64,000 nt of DNA, taken from the NCBI RefSeq assembly GCF_000296695.1, contig NZ_BAFK01000001.1, positions 248,001 through 312,000 of the forward strand, read 5' to 3'. The position numbers and the translations under genes were made by a program. This document shows positions 55,489 through 64,000 of the stretch, piece after piece (position 1 is the first letter of the stretch; every line of letters starts with the position of its first letter). This DNA comes from Rheinheimera nanhaiensis E407-8. Lineage in GTDB: Bacteria > Pseudomonadota > Gammaproteobacteria > Enterobacterales > Alteromonadaceae. The notes below the pieces were generated by a model. The model was given only the letters and a program-made list of their open reading frames with translations. It had not been told where the DNA came from and ran no database searches.

Positions 55489-56415
55489 ATGGCCGTAGCA
55501 GCACAGCAGCACAACACCTTAGCCGATAGCGAGCAGGCGCTTATCAGCGCGTTTTTAGATCAGTTATGGCTGGATAAAGGCGTTAGTGAGCACACGCTAA
55601 GTGCCTACGGCACCGATTTAACCAAGTTTGCGCTGTTTTTGGCTAAACAGCAGCACAGTTTGGTCAGTTGCGACAGCGAGCTGATTAACCATTACCTGGC
55701 CAAACGCACCGACAGCGGCTTTAGCCCGCGCAGCACCTCGCGGGCGCTCAGTAGCCTGCGCCGTTTTTACAGCTATCTGCACCAGCAGGGCACTATTGCG
55801 CAAAACCCACTGGCCAGTGTGCAAAACCCCAAGTTAGGCCAAAGCCTGCCCAAGACCTTGTCTGAGCAGGATGTTGAAGCATTGCTTAATGCGCCTAATA
55901 TCAGCGACCCCATTCAGTTTCGCGACAAAGCCATGCTGGAGCTGTTGTACGCCAGTGGCCTTAGGGTAACGGAATTAGTTAGCCTTAATATGCAACAAAT
56001 TAACCTGCAGCACGGTCTGGTAAGGGTAGTGGGTAAGGGGCAAAAAGAGCGGCTGGTACCCATGGGCGAGGAGGCGGCCCATTGGTTGTTGCGTTACCTG
56101 CGTGAAGCGCGCGCGCTACTGCTTGGTGTGCAGCAGCAAGATGTGGTGTTTCCCAGTAGCCGGTTGCAACAAATGACGCGGCAAACCTTCTGGCACCGCA
56201 TTAAGTTTTATGCCAAAGTAGCGCACATACAGGCGCCGTTGTCGCCGCACACGCTGCGACATGCTTTTGCCACGCACTTGCTAAACCACGGAGCCGATTT
56301 ACGTGTGGTGCAAATGTTGTTGGGCCACAGCGATTTATCGACAACACAAATTTATACGCATGTTGCCAAAGCCAGGCTGCAAAGCCTGCACCGGCAACAT
56401 CATCCGCGCCCTTAG
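55489..56415 (+). CDS. xerD: Site-specific tyrosine recombinase XerD
   Basis: This encodes 308 residues. The catalytic set is complete: Arg159, Lys183, His254, Arg257, His280 and Tyr289. The N-terminal core-binding SAM-like domain lies at about 17-102. With XerC it resolves chromosome dimers at dif. It is followed by dsbC and recJ, the conserved neighbourhood that separates XerD from XerC or a phage integrase. Confidence 0.96.
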   Translation: MAVAAQQHNTLADSEQALISAFLDQLWLDKGVSEHTLSAYGTDLTKFALFLAKQQHSLVSCDSELINHYLAKRTDSGFSPRSTSRALSSLRRFYSYLHQQGTIAQNPLASVQNPKLGQSLPKTLSEQDVEALLNAPNISDPIQFRDKAMLELLYASGLRVTELVSLNMQQINLQHGLVRVVGKGQKERLVPMGEEAAHWLLRYLREARALLLGVQQQDVVFPSSRLQQMTRQTFWHRIKFYAKVAHIQAPLSPHTLRHAFATHLLNHGADLRVVQMLLGHSDLSTTQIYTHVAKARLQSLHRQHHPRP

Positions 56416-56435
56416 GTGCTGTTACAGGAGATGTT

Positions 56436-57149
56436 ATGAAAAAGTACGTGTTAGCGTTATGCAGTCTGGGTTTTATCGCCAGTGCCAGTGCCCAGTTAAA
56501 AGCGCCAGAGGCCGATTATGAGCAGGTGCGCCAGCAATTTAGCCAGTTAAATTTAACCGTCAATGCGGTATCAGAAGCACCACTTAATGGCTTATTGCAG
56601 GTATTTACCAACCGCGGTTTGTTTTTCAGCTCCAGCGATGGCCGCTATTTTATTGAAGGGAATATTTACGACTTAACCAACAAAGTGCTGGTTAACGACG
56701 AGCAAATGCGGCCTTACATTCAAAAAACCATCGAAGCCAACAAGGCCGGTGTGATTGAGTACAAAGCGAAGAACGAGCAGTACGTGATTAATGTGTTTAC
56801 TGACCCCAGCTGTGGTTATTGCCGCAAGCTGCATAACGAAATGAAAGATTACAATAACGCCGGCATCACCGTGCGTTATCTGGCGTTTCCGCGCGGTGGT
56901 ATTGGCTCTGAAACCTATTTGCAAATGCAGCATATCTGGTGCAGTAAAAACAGCCGTGGTGCGATGGATGCCGCCAAAGCCGGTGACGAGGTAAAACCTG
57001 CTATGTGTAGCAACCCGGTAAAAGCGCAGTATGAGCTGGGCCAGTCCTTTGGTATTAATGGCACACCGGCTATTATTCTGCCCAGCGGCCGGTTAATTCC
57101 GGGCTACCAGCCAGCTAAAGCCTTATTGGCACAATTACAGGCGGAATAA
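56436..57149 (+). CDS. dsbC: Periplasmic disulfide isomerase DsbC
   Basis: This encodes 237 residues with a signal peptide ending near SASAQ (about 19-20), an N-terminal dimerisation domain (about 22-85), and a thioredoxin-fold domain with CGYC (Cys126-Cys129) and the cis-Pro in NGTPAIIL. It reshuffles wrong disulfides and is kept reduced by DsbD. It lies between xerD and recJ, as in E. coli. Confidence 0.96.
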   Translation: MKKYVLALCSLGFIASASAQLKAPEADYEQVRQQFSQLNLTVNAVSEAPLNGLLQVFTNRGLFFSSSDGRYFIEGNIYDLTNKVLVNDEQMRPYIQKTIEANKAGVIEYKAKNEQYVINVFTDPSCGYCRKLHNEMKDYNNAGITVRYLAFPRGGIGSETYLQMQHIWCSKNSRGAMDAAKAGDEVKPAMCSNPVKAQYELGQSFGINGTPAIILPSGRLIPGYQPAKALLAQLQAE

Positions 57150-57158
57150 GCAGCCCTT

Positions 57159-58892
57159 ATGTCTGTTGTTAACCGTTTTATACAGCGCCGGGCCTTACCC
57201 GGCGTTTTACCGTTATTAGACGGTGTCAATCACCCGGTGCTGCAGCGGCTGTATGCCAGCCGTGGCGTTAGCCACGCTGCTGAGCTAGACCGCAGTGCCG
57301 CCAGCTTATTGCCGTTCACGGCGCTAAAAGATATCGATAAAGCCATTGCCTTGTTGCTTGAAGCGCTGCGCCAGCAGCAGCAACTGGTGATCGTTGGTGA
57401 CTTTGACGCCGACGGCGCCACCAGCACCGCTGTGCTGCTAACCGGCTTAAAAGCGCTGGGTTTTAAACGGGTTGAATACCTGGTGCCAAACCGCTTTGAG
57501 TATGGCTATGGCTTAACGCCCGAAATGGCTGAACTGGCGGTAGCGCAGGGCGCCGAGCTGATTATTACCGTCGATAACGGCATCTCGGCCATTGACGGCA
57601 TAGTGCTGGCGAAAAAAGCCGGGGTGAAGGTATTAGTCACCGACCACCATTTAGCCGGCAGCGATTTACCGGCGGCCGATGCGATAGTTAACCCTAACCA
57701 ACCGGGGTGTAGTTTCCCCAGTAAAGCGCTGGCCGGTGTTGGCGTGGCGTTTTATCTGTTGCTGGCGCTGCGCGCCGCACTGCGTGAGCAAGGCTATTTT
57801 ACCGCAGCACAAACCGAGCCTAATTTAGCCGAGCTGCTGGATTTAGTCGCGCTGGGTACCGTGGCCGATGTAGTGCCGCTGGATGCCAACAACCGCATTT
57901 TGGTGCATCAGGGCTTAATGCGTATTCGTAGCGGTAAATGCCGGCCTGGTATTCAGGCCTTAATTGATGTGGCCAATCGCAGTGCGCAAAAGCTGACCGC
58001 CAGTGATTTTGGTTTTGCCCTGGCACCCAGGCTAAACGCCGCCGGCCGCTTAGATGATATGTCGCTGGGCATCAGTTGTTTGCTGGCACCGGATTTAGGC
58101 CTGGCACGGCAATATGCGGCAGAGCTGGATAGTTTAAACGTTGAACGCCGCGCCATAGAGCAAAGTATGCAAACCGAGGCGCAGGCGTTTTTAAGCCAGC
58201 TGTCATTTGACGGCAATGAGTTACCCGAATGCTTGTGTTTATATCGCCACGACTGGCATCAGGGCGTGATCGGTATTCTGGCCGGCCGGATTAAAGAGCA
58301 GTTTCACCGCCCGACTATCGTGTTTGCCCAGGGCGATGAGGGCGAGCTAAAAGGTTCGGCCCGCTCGATTAACGGCCTGCATATCCGTGACTTGCTGGAA
58401 GAAATCTCGACGCAATACCCCGGCCTGATTAAAAAATTTGGCGGCCATGCGATGGCGGCCGGCTTAACCATCAGTGCCGAGCGGCTGGACACCTTTAAGC
58501 TGGCGCTTAATTTAACGGCGAAAAAGCATTTAACGCCCGAGCAGCTAACGGCGGTGATTTACACCGACGGCGAGCTGCCGCCAGAGTGCTTTGATTTGGG
58601 CTTTAGCACGCTTTTGCAAAACGCCGGCCCCTGGGGGCAGGCCTTTCCCGAGCCGGTGTTTGACGGTGAATTTAGCCTGATAAATCAGAAAATGCTGGCC
58701 GACCGTCATTTAAAAATGATGCTGCAGCTGCCCAATGGCAACCTGATCGATGCCATCTGGTTTAATGCCGACAACAAAGCCTGGCCTAATGTGAATGTGC
58801 AAAAAGTGCAACTGGCCTATCAGCTGGACATTAATGAGTACCGCGACAAGCAAAGTTTGCAGCTGATTGTGCGGCATATGCAGGCACTGTAA
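57159..58892 (+). CDS. recJ: Single-stranded-DNA 5'-3' exonuclease RecJ
   Basis: This encodes 577 residues with the DHH phosphoesterase motifs: DFDADG (81-86), VDNGIS (Asp139) and DHH (162-164). The DHHA1 domain has GGHAMAAGLTI. It works in mismatch repair and recombination. It lies 9 bp after dsbC. In E. coli prfB follows directly, and here two kinase genes intervene. Confidence 0.96.
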   Translation: MSVVNRFIQRRALPGVLPLLDGVNHPVLQRLYASRGVSHAAELDRSAASLLPFTALKDIDKAIALLLEALRQQQQLVIVGDFDADGATSTAVLLTGLKALGFKRVEYLVPNRFEYGYGLTPEMAELAVAQGAELIITVDNGISAIDGIVLAKKAGVKVLVTDHHLAGSDLPAADAIVNPNQPGCSFPSKALAGVGVAFYLLLALRAALREQGYFTAAQTEPNLAELLDLVALGTVADVVPLDANNRILVHQGLMRIRSGKCRPGIQALIDVANRSAQKLTASDFGFALAPRLNAAGRLDDMSLGISCLLAPDLGLARQYAAELDSLNVERRAIEQSMQTEAQAFLSQLSFDGNELPECLCLYRHDWHQGVIGILAGRIKEQFHRPTIVFAQGDEGELKGSARSINGLHIRDLLEEISTQYPGLIKKFGGHAMAAGLTISAERLDTFKLALNLTAKKHLTPEQLTAVIYTDGELPPECFDLGFSTLLQNAGPWGQAFPEPVFDGEFSLINQKMLADRHLKMMLQLPNGNLIDAIWFNADNKAWPNVNVQKVQLAYQLDINEYRDKQSLQLIVRHMQAL

Positions 58893-59014
58893 CGGACAAC
58901 GCCCTCGCTTGCCTGAACCAGACAAGGCTGCTACACCTTAGAGGGATATTGTCAATACCACCTGTAGCGGCAGCGTGGGCTAAAGCATGCTAATACGGCA
59001 GCAAGAGGACAACG

Positions 59015-61000
59015 ATGGCGAACAGCAGGCAGGGACCGCAATTACTGGCGTTGCAAGCACAAATTCTGGCCTCGCCACTGCTGTTTGCCAGAGAGACGGC
59101 AGTCGCCTGGCATTTTATCACCGAACAGATTAGTCGGGCATTGTATGCTGACAGAGTGAGTATTTGGTTGTTTCTGCAGCCTGACGAACTGCAGTGCATT
59201 GATTTGTATCAGTACAACAGCAAAAGCCATAGTGCCGGTGGCTCGCTACAGCGCAGTCAATTCCCGGCGTACTTTAGTGCTTTAGCCCAATACTCTCTTA
59301 TTGCAGCGACAGATGCTGCAACCCACCCGGCCACGGCTGAGTTTAAACATAACTATTTACGTAGCTCGGGTGTGCGCTCGATGCTGGATGTCGTCATTCA
59401 ATCTGAGCAGGGCCTTACCGGCGTTATTTGCATTGAGCAAGTGAGCGCAGCGCGGCAATGGACTGTAGACGAGCAACATTTTGCCGCGGCTATGGCCTCA
59501 GTCTCCAGTACGGTGCATACCTTTAGCCAGCACCTGAAGTTACAGCAAGAATATCAGCTGGTGCTGGAGCGGCAGGACATGGCCAGCCGCAATGCGCGCA
59601 TCGGCTTTTGGGAGGCCAATATCAGCACCGGCAGCTTGTGGTGGTCGCCAATGGTATACGATATTTTTGGCCTCGACCCGCAACGCGATGTGCCAAGCGT
59701 GGCGTTATTCTACCGCTGTGTTCATCCGGATGATCTGGACCTGGTGCGGCGCAGTGAAGCCAATGCCAAACTCAGTGGTGAACATAACGTTGTGCACCGT
59801 ATAGTGTTACCCGATGGCCGCCTGCGCTGGGTGCATGAGGTGGCCAACTGGACAACTCCAACAGCCAATCAGCCTGCCAGACTGATTGGCTCTGTGCAGG
59901 ATGTTACCTTGCAGCAACAGAGCCTGTGTGAGCTGCAGCAATTTTTCGCTTTATCACGCGATATTTTGTGTATTGCCAATACCAACGGTTATTTCGAGCG
60001 GGTTAATTCGGCCTTTAGCCGGGTTACCGGTTACAGTGAAGCCGAGCTGCTCAACCGGCCTTTTACTGACTTTATTCATCCGGACGATCTTACCGATACC
60101 GAGAGCGAGGTTGCGCAGCAGCAACAGGGAGAGGTGACCTCTGGTTTTTGTAATCGCTATAAACATAAAAATGGCCATTACGTTACCCTGCAGTGGTCGT
60201 CGGTGTTAGATCCTGCCACCGGCAAAATGTATGGCTCGGCCCAGGATATTACTGAACGGCTGCAGTTAGAGCGGATTAAAAGTGAATTTGTTTCTACCGT
60301 TAGCCATGAGCTGCGCACACCGCTGACGTCCATCAACGGGGCATTGGCGTTGGTAGTGTCGGGTTGTTTGGGTGAGCTGCCGCCACAGATAGCGCAGTTA
60401 TTAGATTTGGCCAACAATAACTGCCAGCGCTTAAGTCAGTTGATTAACGACTTGCTGGATATCGAAAAGTTGTCAGCCGGCATGATGCAATTTGTGTTGC
60501 AACCTCATTCCGTGCTCGCGCTGGTGCAGCAAAGTGTCGCCGACAACAGCCACTATGGCCAGGAGCGGGGTATTACGCTGGCATTAAACTGTAACGGCGT
60601 AGATGCGCAGCTAAAAATTGATGTTGATAGCCTGCGTTTCTCTCAGGTCTTGGCCAACTTACTGTCTAATGCCATTAAATTTTCACCCGATGCCGGTGTT
60701 GTGACTGTGGCGATTGAACGCCAGGCCGCGCGGGTTCGTATTAGTGTTACTGACACTGGCCCAGGCATCGACGACAGTTTCAAACAGGCCATTTTTCAGC
60801 GTTTTTCTCAGGCTGATAGCAGTGACACCCGGCAAAAAGGCGGCACCGGTCTGGGTTTGGCGTTATCAAAACAGCTCACTGAAACCATGCAGGGTAGCAT
60901 TGGTTTTAGCTCAACACCCGGTGTTGGCGCCTGCTTTTATGTCGATTTCCCGCTGTCGTCATACACCGCTGTGTCAGGCACCGCAGTGTCACAGGCCTGA
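59015..61000 (+). CDS. GAF-PAS-PAS sensor histidine kinase
   Basis: This encodes 661 residues with no membrane helix. GAF occupies about 20-175, PAS1 about 185-300 (ARIGFWEANISTG, HRIVLPDGRLRWVHEV), PAS2 about 305-415 (RDILCIANTNGYFERVN), HisKA has His431 (TVSHELRTPLTSI), and HATPase has GGTGLGLALSKQL. It is a cytosolic kinase with no fused receiver or adjacent regulator. A 15-bp tandem repeat (60964-60993) encodes TAVSG/TAVSQ at the C-terminus. It interrupts the conserved recJ-prfB neighbourhood. Confidence 0.9.
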   Translation: MANSRQGPQLLALQAQILASPLLFARETAVAWHFITEQISRALYADRVSIWLFLQPDELQCIDLYQYNSKSHSAGGSLQRSQFPAYFSALAQYSLIAATDAATHPATAEFKHNYLRSSGVRSMLDVVIQSEQGLTGVICIEQVSAARQWTVDEQHFAAAMASVSSTVHTFSQHLKLQQEYQLVLERQDMASRNARIGFWEANISTGSLWWSPMVYDIFGLDPQRDVPSVALFYRCVHPDDLDLVRRSEANAKLSGEHNVVHRIVLPDGRLRWVHEVANWTTPTANQPARLIGSVQDVTLQQQSLCELQQFFALSRDILCIANTNGYFERVNSAFSRVTGYSEAELLNRPFTDFIHPDDLTDTESEVAQQQQGEVTSGFCNRYKHKNGHYVTLQWSSVLDPATGKMYGSAQDITERLQLERIKSEFVSTVSHELRTPLTSINGALALVVSGCLGELPPQIAQLLDLANNNCQRLSQLINDLLDIEKLSAGMMQFVLQPHSVLALVQQSVADNSHYGQERGITLALNCNGVDAQLKIDVDSLRFSQVLANLLSNAIKFSPDAGVVTVAIERQAARVRISVTDTGPGIDDSFKQAIFQRFSQADSSDTRQKGGTGLGLALSKQLTETMQGSIGFSSTPGVGACFYVDFPLSSYTAVSGTAVSQA

Positions 61001-61500
61001 GGTAAGCTAAACCAAAAGACACTGCCCCCGTCGGCGGCAATGCGGTAACCGACCCTGCCGCCTAATCGCTCAATAATGCGCTTAACGATGGATAAACCCA
61101 GGCCATGCCCGTCAGCACTTTTGGGTGAAAAACGTTGAAAGCTGTTAAACAGGCCAGTTTGTTGCTGAGCAGAGAGCGCCGCTCCATTATCATGTAGCCA
61201 AAATACCACATCCCCGGTTTCGTCGGCTTGTGCACCCAAACGAAGCAGTGGTGGCCTACCGCCGTATTTGATGGCGTTTGACATATAGTTTACCCAAACC
61301 TCTTCCACCCATTGAGGGTAGCCGCTAACTTTTGGCCAGCTAACCGGCAGCTGTAAGACGGCCTGGTGTTGGTGAATAAAATCGCTCAGCCTGTCTTGTG
61401 CATTTCGCACAAGTTGTGCCATATCCAGCGTTTCAAGATTGATATGTTGTTGTTCTCGCGTGCTGGCTAATAACAAGAGTGCATTAATGATGTCATTCAT
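60937..61500 (-). pseudogene. 5'-truncated histidine kinase gene (helix 2 of HisKA plus HATPase)
   Basis: The frame encodes 187 residues from the ATG at 61500. It starts inside the second HisKA helix (MNDIINALLLLASTREQ) and continues through a HATPase with the N-box VNYMSNAIKYGG and G-box DGHGLGLSIVKRI. The phosphoaccepting His helix and any sensor domain are missing. Upstream the frame reads 14 more plausible codons and then a TAA (61543-61545). It overlaps the convergent kinase by 64 bp. Most likely it is a remnant. A free ATPase-domain protein acting in trans is possible. Confidence 0.65.
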
Positions 61501-61675
61501 TTTGTTTGGTAAGCTCTGCGGCTGTTTGCTGTTACAGGCAAGTTAATGGTTTGAACAATAGTTAGATAACAAGGGCTGAGGAAAAAACCGTCCCAGATGG
61601 CTGCACGTCTTCTGATAATTTTGCTACAATCGCCGCCTATTTTTTTATCGCAACCCAAAGGTTACGGCTACCAGC

Positions 61676-62774
61676 ATGTTTGAAGTGAACCCGGTGTACA
61701 ACAGCATTAAAGATTTAACTGAACGCACTAACGTGCTTCGGGGGTATCTTTGACTACGATGGCAAAAAAGAGCGCCTAGAAGAAGTTTCACGCGAGCTGG
61801 AAGACCCGGCCATCTGGAACACGCCGGATAAAGCCCAGGCACTGGGTAAAGAGCGTTCGGCGCTGGAGCAGGTGGTTGGCACCATCGACAAACTGGACCA
61901 GGGCCTGGAAGACGTAGCAGGCCTGCTGGAGCTGGCAGTAGAAGCCGAAGATGAAGCCACCTTTGAAGAAGCCAAGCTTGAACTGGCCGATTTAGATAAG
62001 CAGCTAAGCCTGCTGGAATTTCGCCGTATGTTCTCCGGCAAGCATGATCAGAATGACTGCTATCTGGATATTCAGGCCGGCTCGGGCGGTACCGAAGCGC
62101 AGGACTGGGCCAGCATGTTAATGCGCATGTACCTGCGCTGGGGTGAAGATAAAGGCTTCAAACCCGAGATTTATGAAGTGACCGACGGCGATGTGGCCGG
62201 TATTAAAGGCTGTACCATTAAATTTAGCGGCGAATATGCCTACGGCTGGCTGCGCACCGAAACCGGCGTACACCGCCTGGTGCGTAAAAGCCCGTTCGAC
62301 AGCGGTAACCGCCGCCATACCTCGTTTGCCTCGGTGTTTGTGTCGCCGGAAATTGACGATGACATTGAAATTGAAATTAACCCGGCCGATTTACGTATCG
62401 ACACCTACCGCGCCTCGGGTGCCGGTGGTCAGCACGTTAACCGCACCGACTCGGCGGTACGTATTACTCACTTGCCGACCAATATCGTGGTGCAGTGTCA
62501 GAACGACCGCTCGCAGCATAAAAACCGCGACAATGCTTACAAGCAACTGCGCGCCAAGCTGTATGAGTTTGAATTGCAAAAGCAAAACGCGGAAAAGCAG
62601 GCACTGGAAGATACCAAGTCGGATATCGGCTGGGGCAGCCAGATCCGCTCTTATGTGCTGGACGATTCGCGCATTAAAGATTTACGTACCGGTATTGAAA
62701 CCCGCAACACCCAGTCGGTATTAGACGGCGATCTGGACAAATTTATCGAAGCCAGCTTAAAAGCCGGTTTGTAA
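61676..62774 (+). CDS. prfB: Peptide chain release factor 2, with programmed +1 frameshift
   Basis: The first frame runs from the ATG at 61676 for 25 codons to an in-frame TGA at 61751-61753. Immediately before it is the classic RF2 signal: an internal SD-like GGGGG, then TAT CTT TGA C. A +1 shift at CTT continues into [13 protein letters not shown], giving 365 residues, the E. coli length. The stop-codon tripeptide SPF (205-207) and GGQ (250-252) are present, with Ala at position 246. RF2 controls its own synthesis by this shift. It is upstream of lysS, as in E. coli. Confidence 0.96.
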
Positions 62775-62800
62775 TTGTAATGCGAACAAATTGAGCGTGA

Positions 62801-62893
62801 ATCGGTTTACCCTAAGCCAACCGTTGAAGGCATGGATGCCTGAATCGAGCCTACATGGATGTATTCACGGCGTGTTGGTGTGGGTAAACCGGT
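62801..62893. repeat. Structured intergenic repeat between prfB and lysS
   Basis: The outer arms CGGTTTACCC (62803-62812) and GGGTAAACCG (62882-62891) are perfectly complementary, and CCAAC (62817-62821) pairs with GTTGG (62874-62878) inside. The centre holds the hairpin GGCATGGATGCC (62829-62840) and a second CATGGATG (about 62853). The GGCATGGATGCC...GTATTCACGGCGTG pattern is familiar to me as a dispersed intergenic repeat of marine gammaproteobacteria, but I cannot count copies here. Confidence 0.65.
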
Positions 62894-62973
62894 TCGTTAG
62901 CGCGGCTCACTGACAGGCAATAGCCTGCAGTAAAGACTTAACTAAAACTTCGACTTCAATCAGGAAACACACT

Positions 62974-64000
62974 ATGTCTGACCAACAGCACCAACACGAC
63001 GAAATTCAGGACGTAAACAAACTGATTGCTGAGCGAAAACATAAGCTGGCACAGCTGCGCGAAGACGGCTTTATGTTCCCGAACGATTTTCGCCGTGAGC
63101 ACATCTCTGATGAAGTCTTAGCGAAGTACAACCACTTAAGCAAAGAAGAGTTAGAAGCGCAAAAAATTGAAGTTAGTCTGGGCGGCCGTATGATGACGCG
63201 CCGCATTATGGGTAAAGCCAGCTTCACGACCATGCAGGATATGGGCGGTAAGTTTCAGGTGTATGTGGCGCGCGACAGCCTGCCGGAAGGTTTATACAAC
63301 GAGCAGTTTAAAAAGTGGGACTTGGGCGACATCTTAGGCGTTAAAGGCCACTTATTTAAAACCCAAACCGGTGAGCTTACCGTGTGGGCGACTGAAATCC
63401 GCTTATTAACCAAAGCGCTGCGCCCGCTGCCGGATAAATTCCACGGCTTAACCGACAACGAAGCGCGTTACCGCCAGCGCTACCTGGACCTTATTTCCAA
63501 CGAGCAGTCACGCCACACCTTTTTAGTGCGCAGCAAAACCGTGGCCTACATTCGGAAGTTCTTTAACGAAGAGGGCTTTTTAGAAGTTGAAACGCCGATG
63601 CTGCAAGCCATTCCAGGTGGCGCCTCAGCACGGCCGTTTGAAACCCACCACAACGCGCTGGATATGCAGATGTTTTTGCGTATCGCCCCCGAGCTGTACT
63701 TAAAGCGTTTAGTGGTTGGCGGCTTTGAAAAGGTATTCGAGCTTAACCGTAACTTCCGTAACGAGGGCGTATCCACGCGCCATAACCCGGAATTTACTAT
63801 GCTGGAATTCTACTGGGCCTACGCCGATTACAATGACTTAATGGATTTAACCGAAAAGTTATTCCGCGGCTTAGCACAGCATGTACTGGGCAGTACCGAA
63901 GTGCCATATCAGGGCGAAGTATTCGACTTTGGCAAGCCGTTTGCGCGTATGTCGGTAACCGAATCAATTCTGCACTACAACCCGGAGATTACCAAAGAGC
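62974..64000 (+). CDS. lysS: Lysyl-tRNA synthetase, class II (3' partial)
   Basis: The frame is open from the ATG at 62974 to the window end, so 342 residues are visible of about 500. The N-terminal OB-fold anticodon domain (about 70-170, [14 protein letters not shown]) is followed by the class II core: motif 1 region [15 protein letters not shown] and motif 2 [26 protein letters not shown] precedes the start. The prfB-lysS order is conserved with E. coli. Confidence 0.97.
   Translation, partial: MSDQQHQHDEIQDVNKLIAERKHKLAQLREDGFMFPNDFRREHISDEVLAKYNHLSKEELEAQKIEVSLGGRMMTRRIMGKASFTTMQDMGGKFQVYVARDSLPEGLYNEQFKKWDLGDILGVKGHLFKTQTGELTVWATEIRLLTKALRPLPDKFHGLTDNEARYRQRYLDLISNEQSRHTFLVRSKTVAYIRKFFNEEGFLEVETPMLQAIPGGASARPFETHHNALDMQMFLRIAPELYLKRLVVGGFEKVFELNRNFRNEGVSTRHNPEFTMLEFYWAYADYNDLMDLTEKLFRGLAQHVLGSTEVPYQGEVFDFGKPFARMSVTESILHYNPEITKE

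Noticed and set aside
61751-61753. prfB as a broken gene or sequencing error
   Set aside because: The TGA sits in the exact conserved RF2 frameshift context, so it is regulatory.
62191-62724. 177-codon plus-strand ORF inside prfB
   Set aside because: It is an alternative frame within the release factor 2 coding sequence and has no domain signature.
1-64000. CRISPR array, rRNA or tRNA genes
   Set aside because: No spaced repeats, cloverleaf patterns or rRNA-like stretches were found on reading the window.

Overview
The window looks like chromosomal DNA of a free-living, respiring gammaproteobacterium, most likely of the alteromonad or Rheinheimera/Alishewanella type. The evidence is a complete Na+-NQR operon with apbE and nqrM, FabV as an enoyl-ACP reductase, AmpG next to a YajG-like lipoprotein, a DUF3545 protein, many c-di-GMP and two-component proteins, and gene orders shared with E. 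coli (hemL/clcA/erpA, ampG/yajG, thrABC near yaaA and tal, srmB/trmN6, fldB/xerD/dsbC/recJ/prfB/lysS). The genus is inferred from gene content and protein style, not from a database search.

Bases 1-6300 are an accessory region, visibly richer in A+T than the rest. It starts with the C-terminal propeller of a probable membrane-anchored winged-helix regulator and a small secreted peptide gene. A cassette follows: a nuclease-like candidate toxin, a beta-propeller protein, a small unknown protein and a lipoprotein, the last three joined by 4-base overlaps. A four-helix membrane protein and a convergent lipoprotein gene complete it. The cassette lies between two 94-bp direct repeats (1384-1477 and 6272-6365). 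The second repeat is the promoter and 5' leader of an intact winged-helix/propeller regulator at 6364.

Bases 8.4-20.8 kb are core metabolism and maintenance: hemL and pyrB, hemJ overlapping a ClC anion transporter gene, erpA behind a near-consensus IscR type 1 site, ampG, a periplasmic cyclophilin, a YajG-like lipoprotein, rlmG, alkB, bolA and fabV. The block at 21.1-28.3 kb is nqrABCDEF-apbE-nqrM, which encodes the sodium-pumping NADH dehydrogenase plus its flavin transferase and Fe maturation factor.

Bases 28.3-38.9 kb hold a purine permease (TTG start), a secreted metallo-beta-lactamase-fold hydrolase and a dense signalling region: a hybrid kinase, an HDOD protein, rdgC, and a divergent sensor kinase facing an overlapping trio of CheY-like regulator, CheC-like phosphatase and PAS-GGDEF cyclase. 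Bases 38.9-44.6 kb are the threonine operon. It has a Thr/Ile-rich leader peptide of 19 residues, a strong attenuator, then thrA, thrB, thrC and ung with almost no gaps. Pgi, transaldolase, a REC-TPR protein, yaaA, gsk, an LD-carboxypeptidase lipoprotein, srmB and trmN6 follow.

The last 9 kb follow the E. coli order fldB/xerD-dsbC-recJ-prfB-lysS, interrupted between recJ and prfB by a GAF-PAS-PAS kinase and a convergent, 5'-truncated kinase gene. prfB carries the classic +1 programmed frameshift. lysS runs off the window end. I saw no rRNA or tRNA gene, CRISPR array, transposase or integrase.
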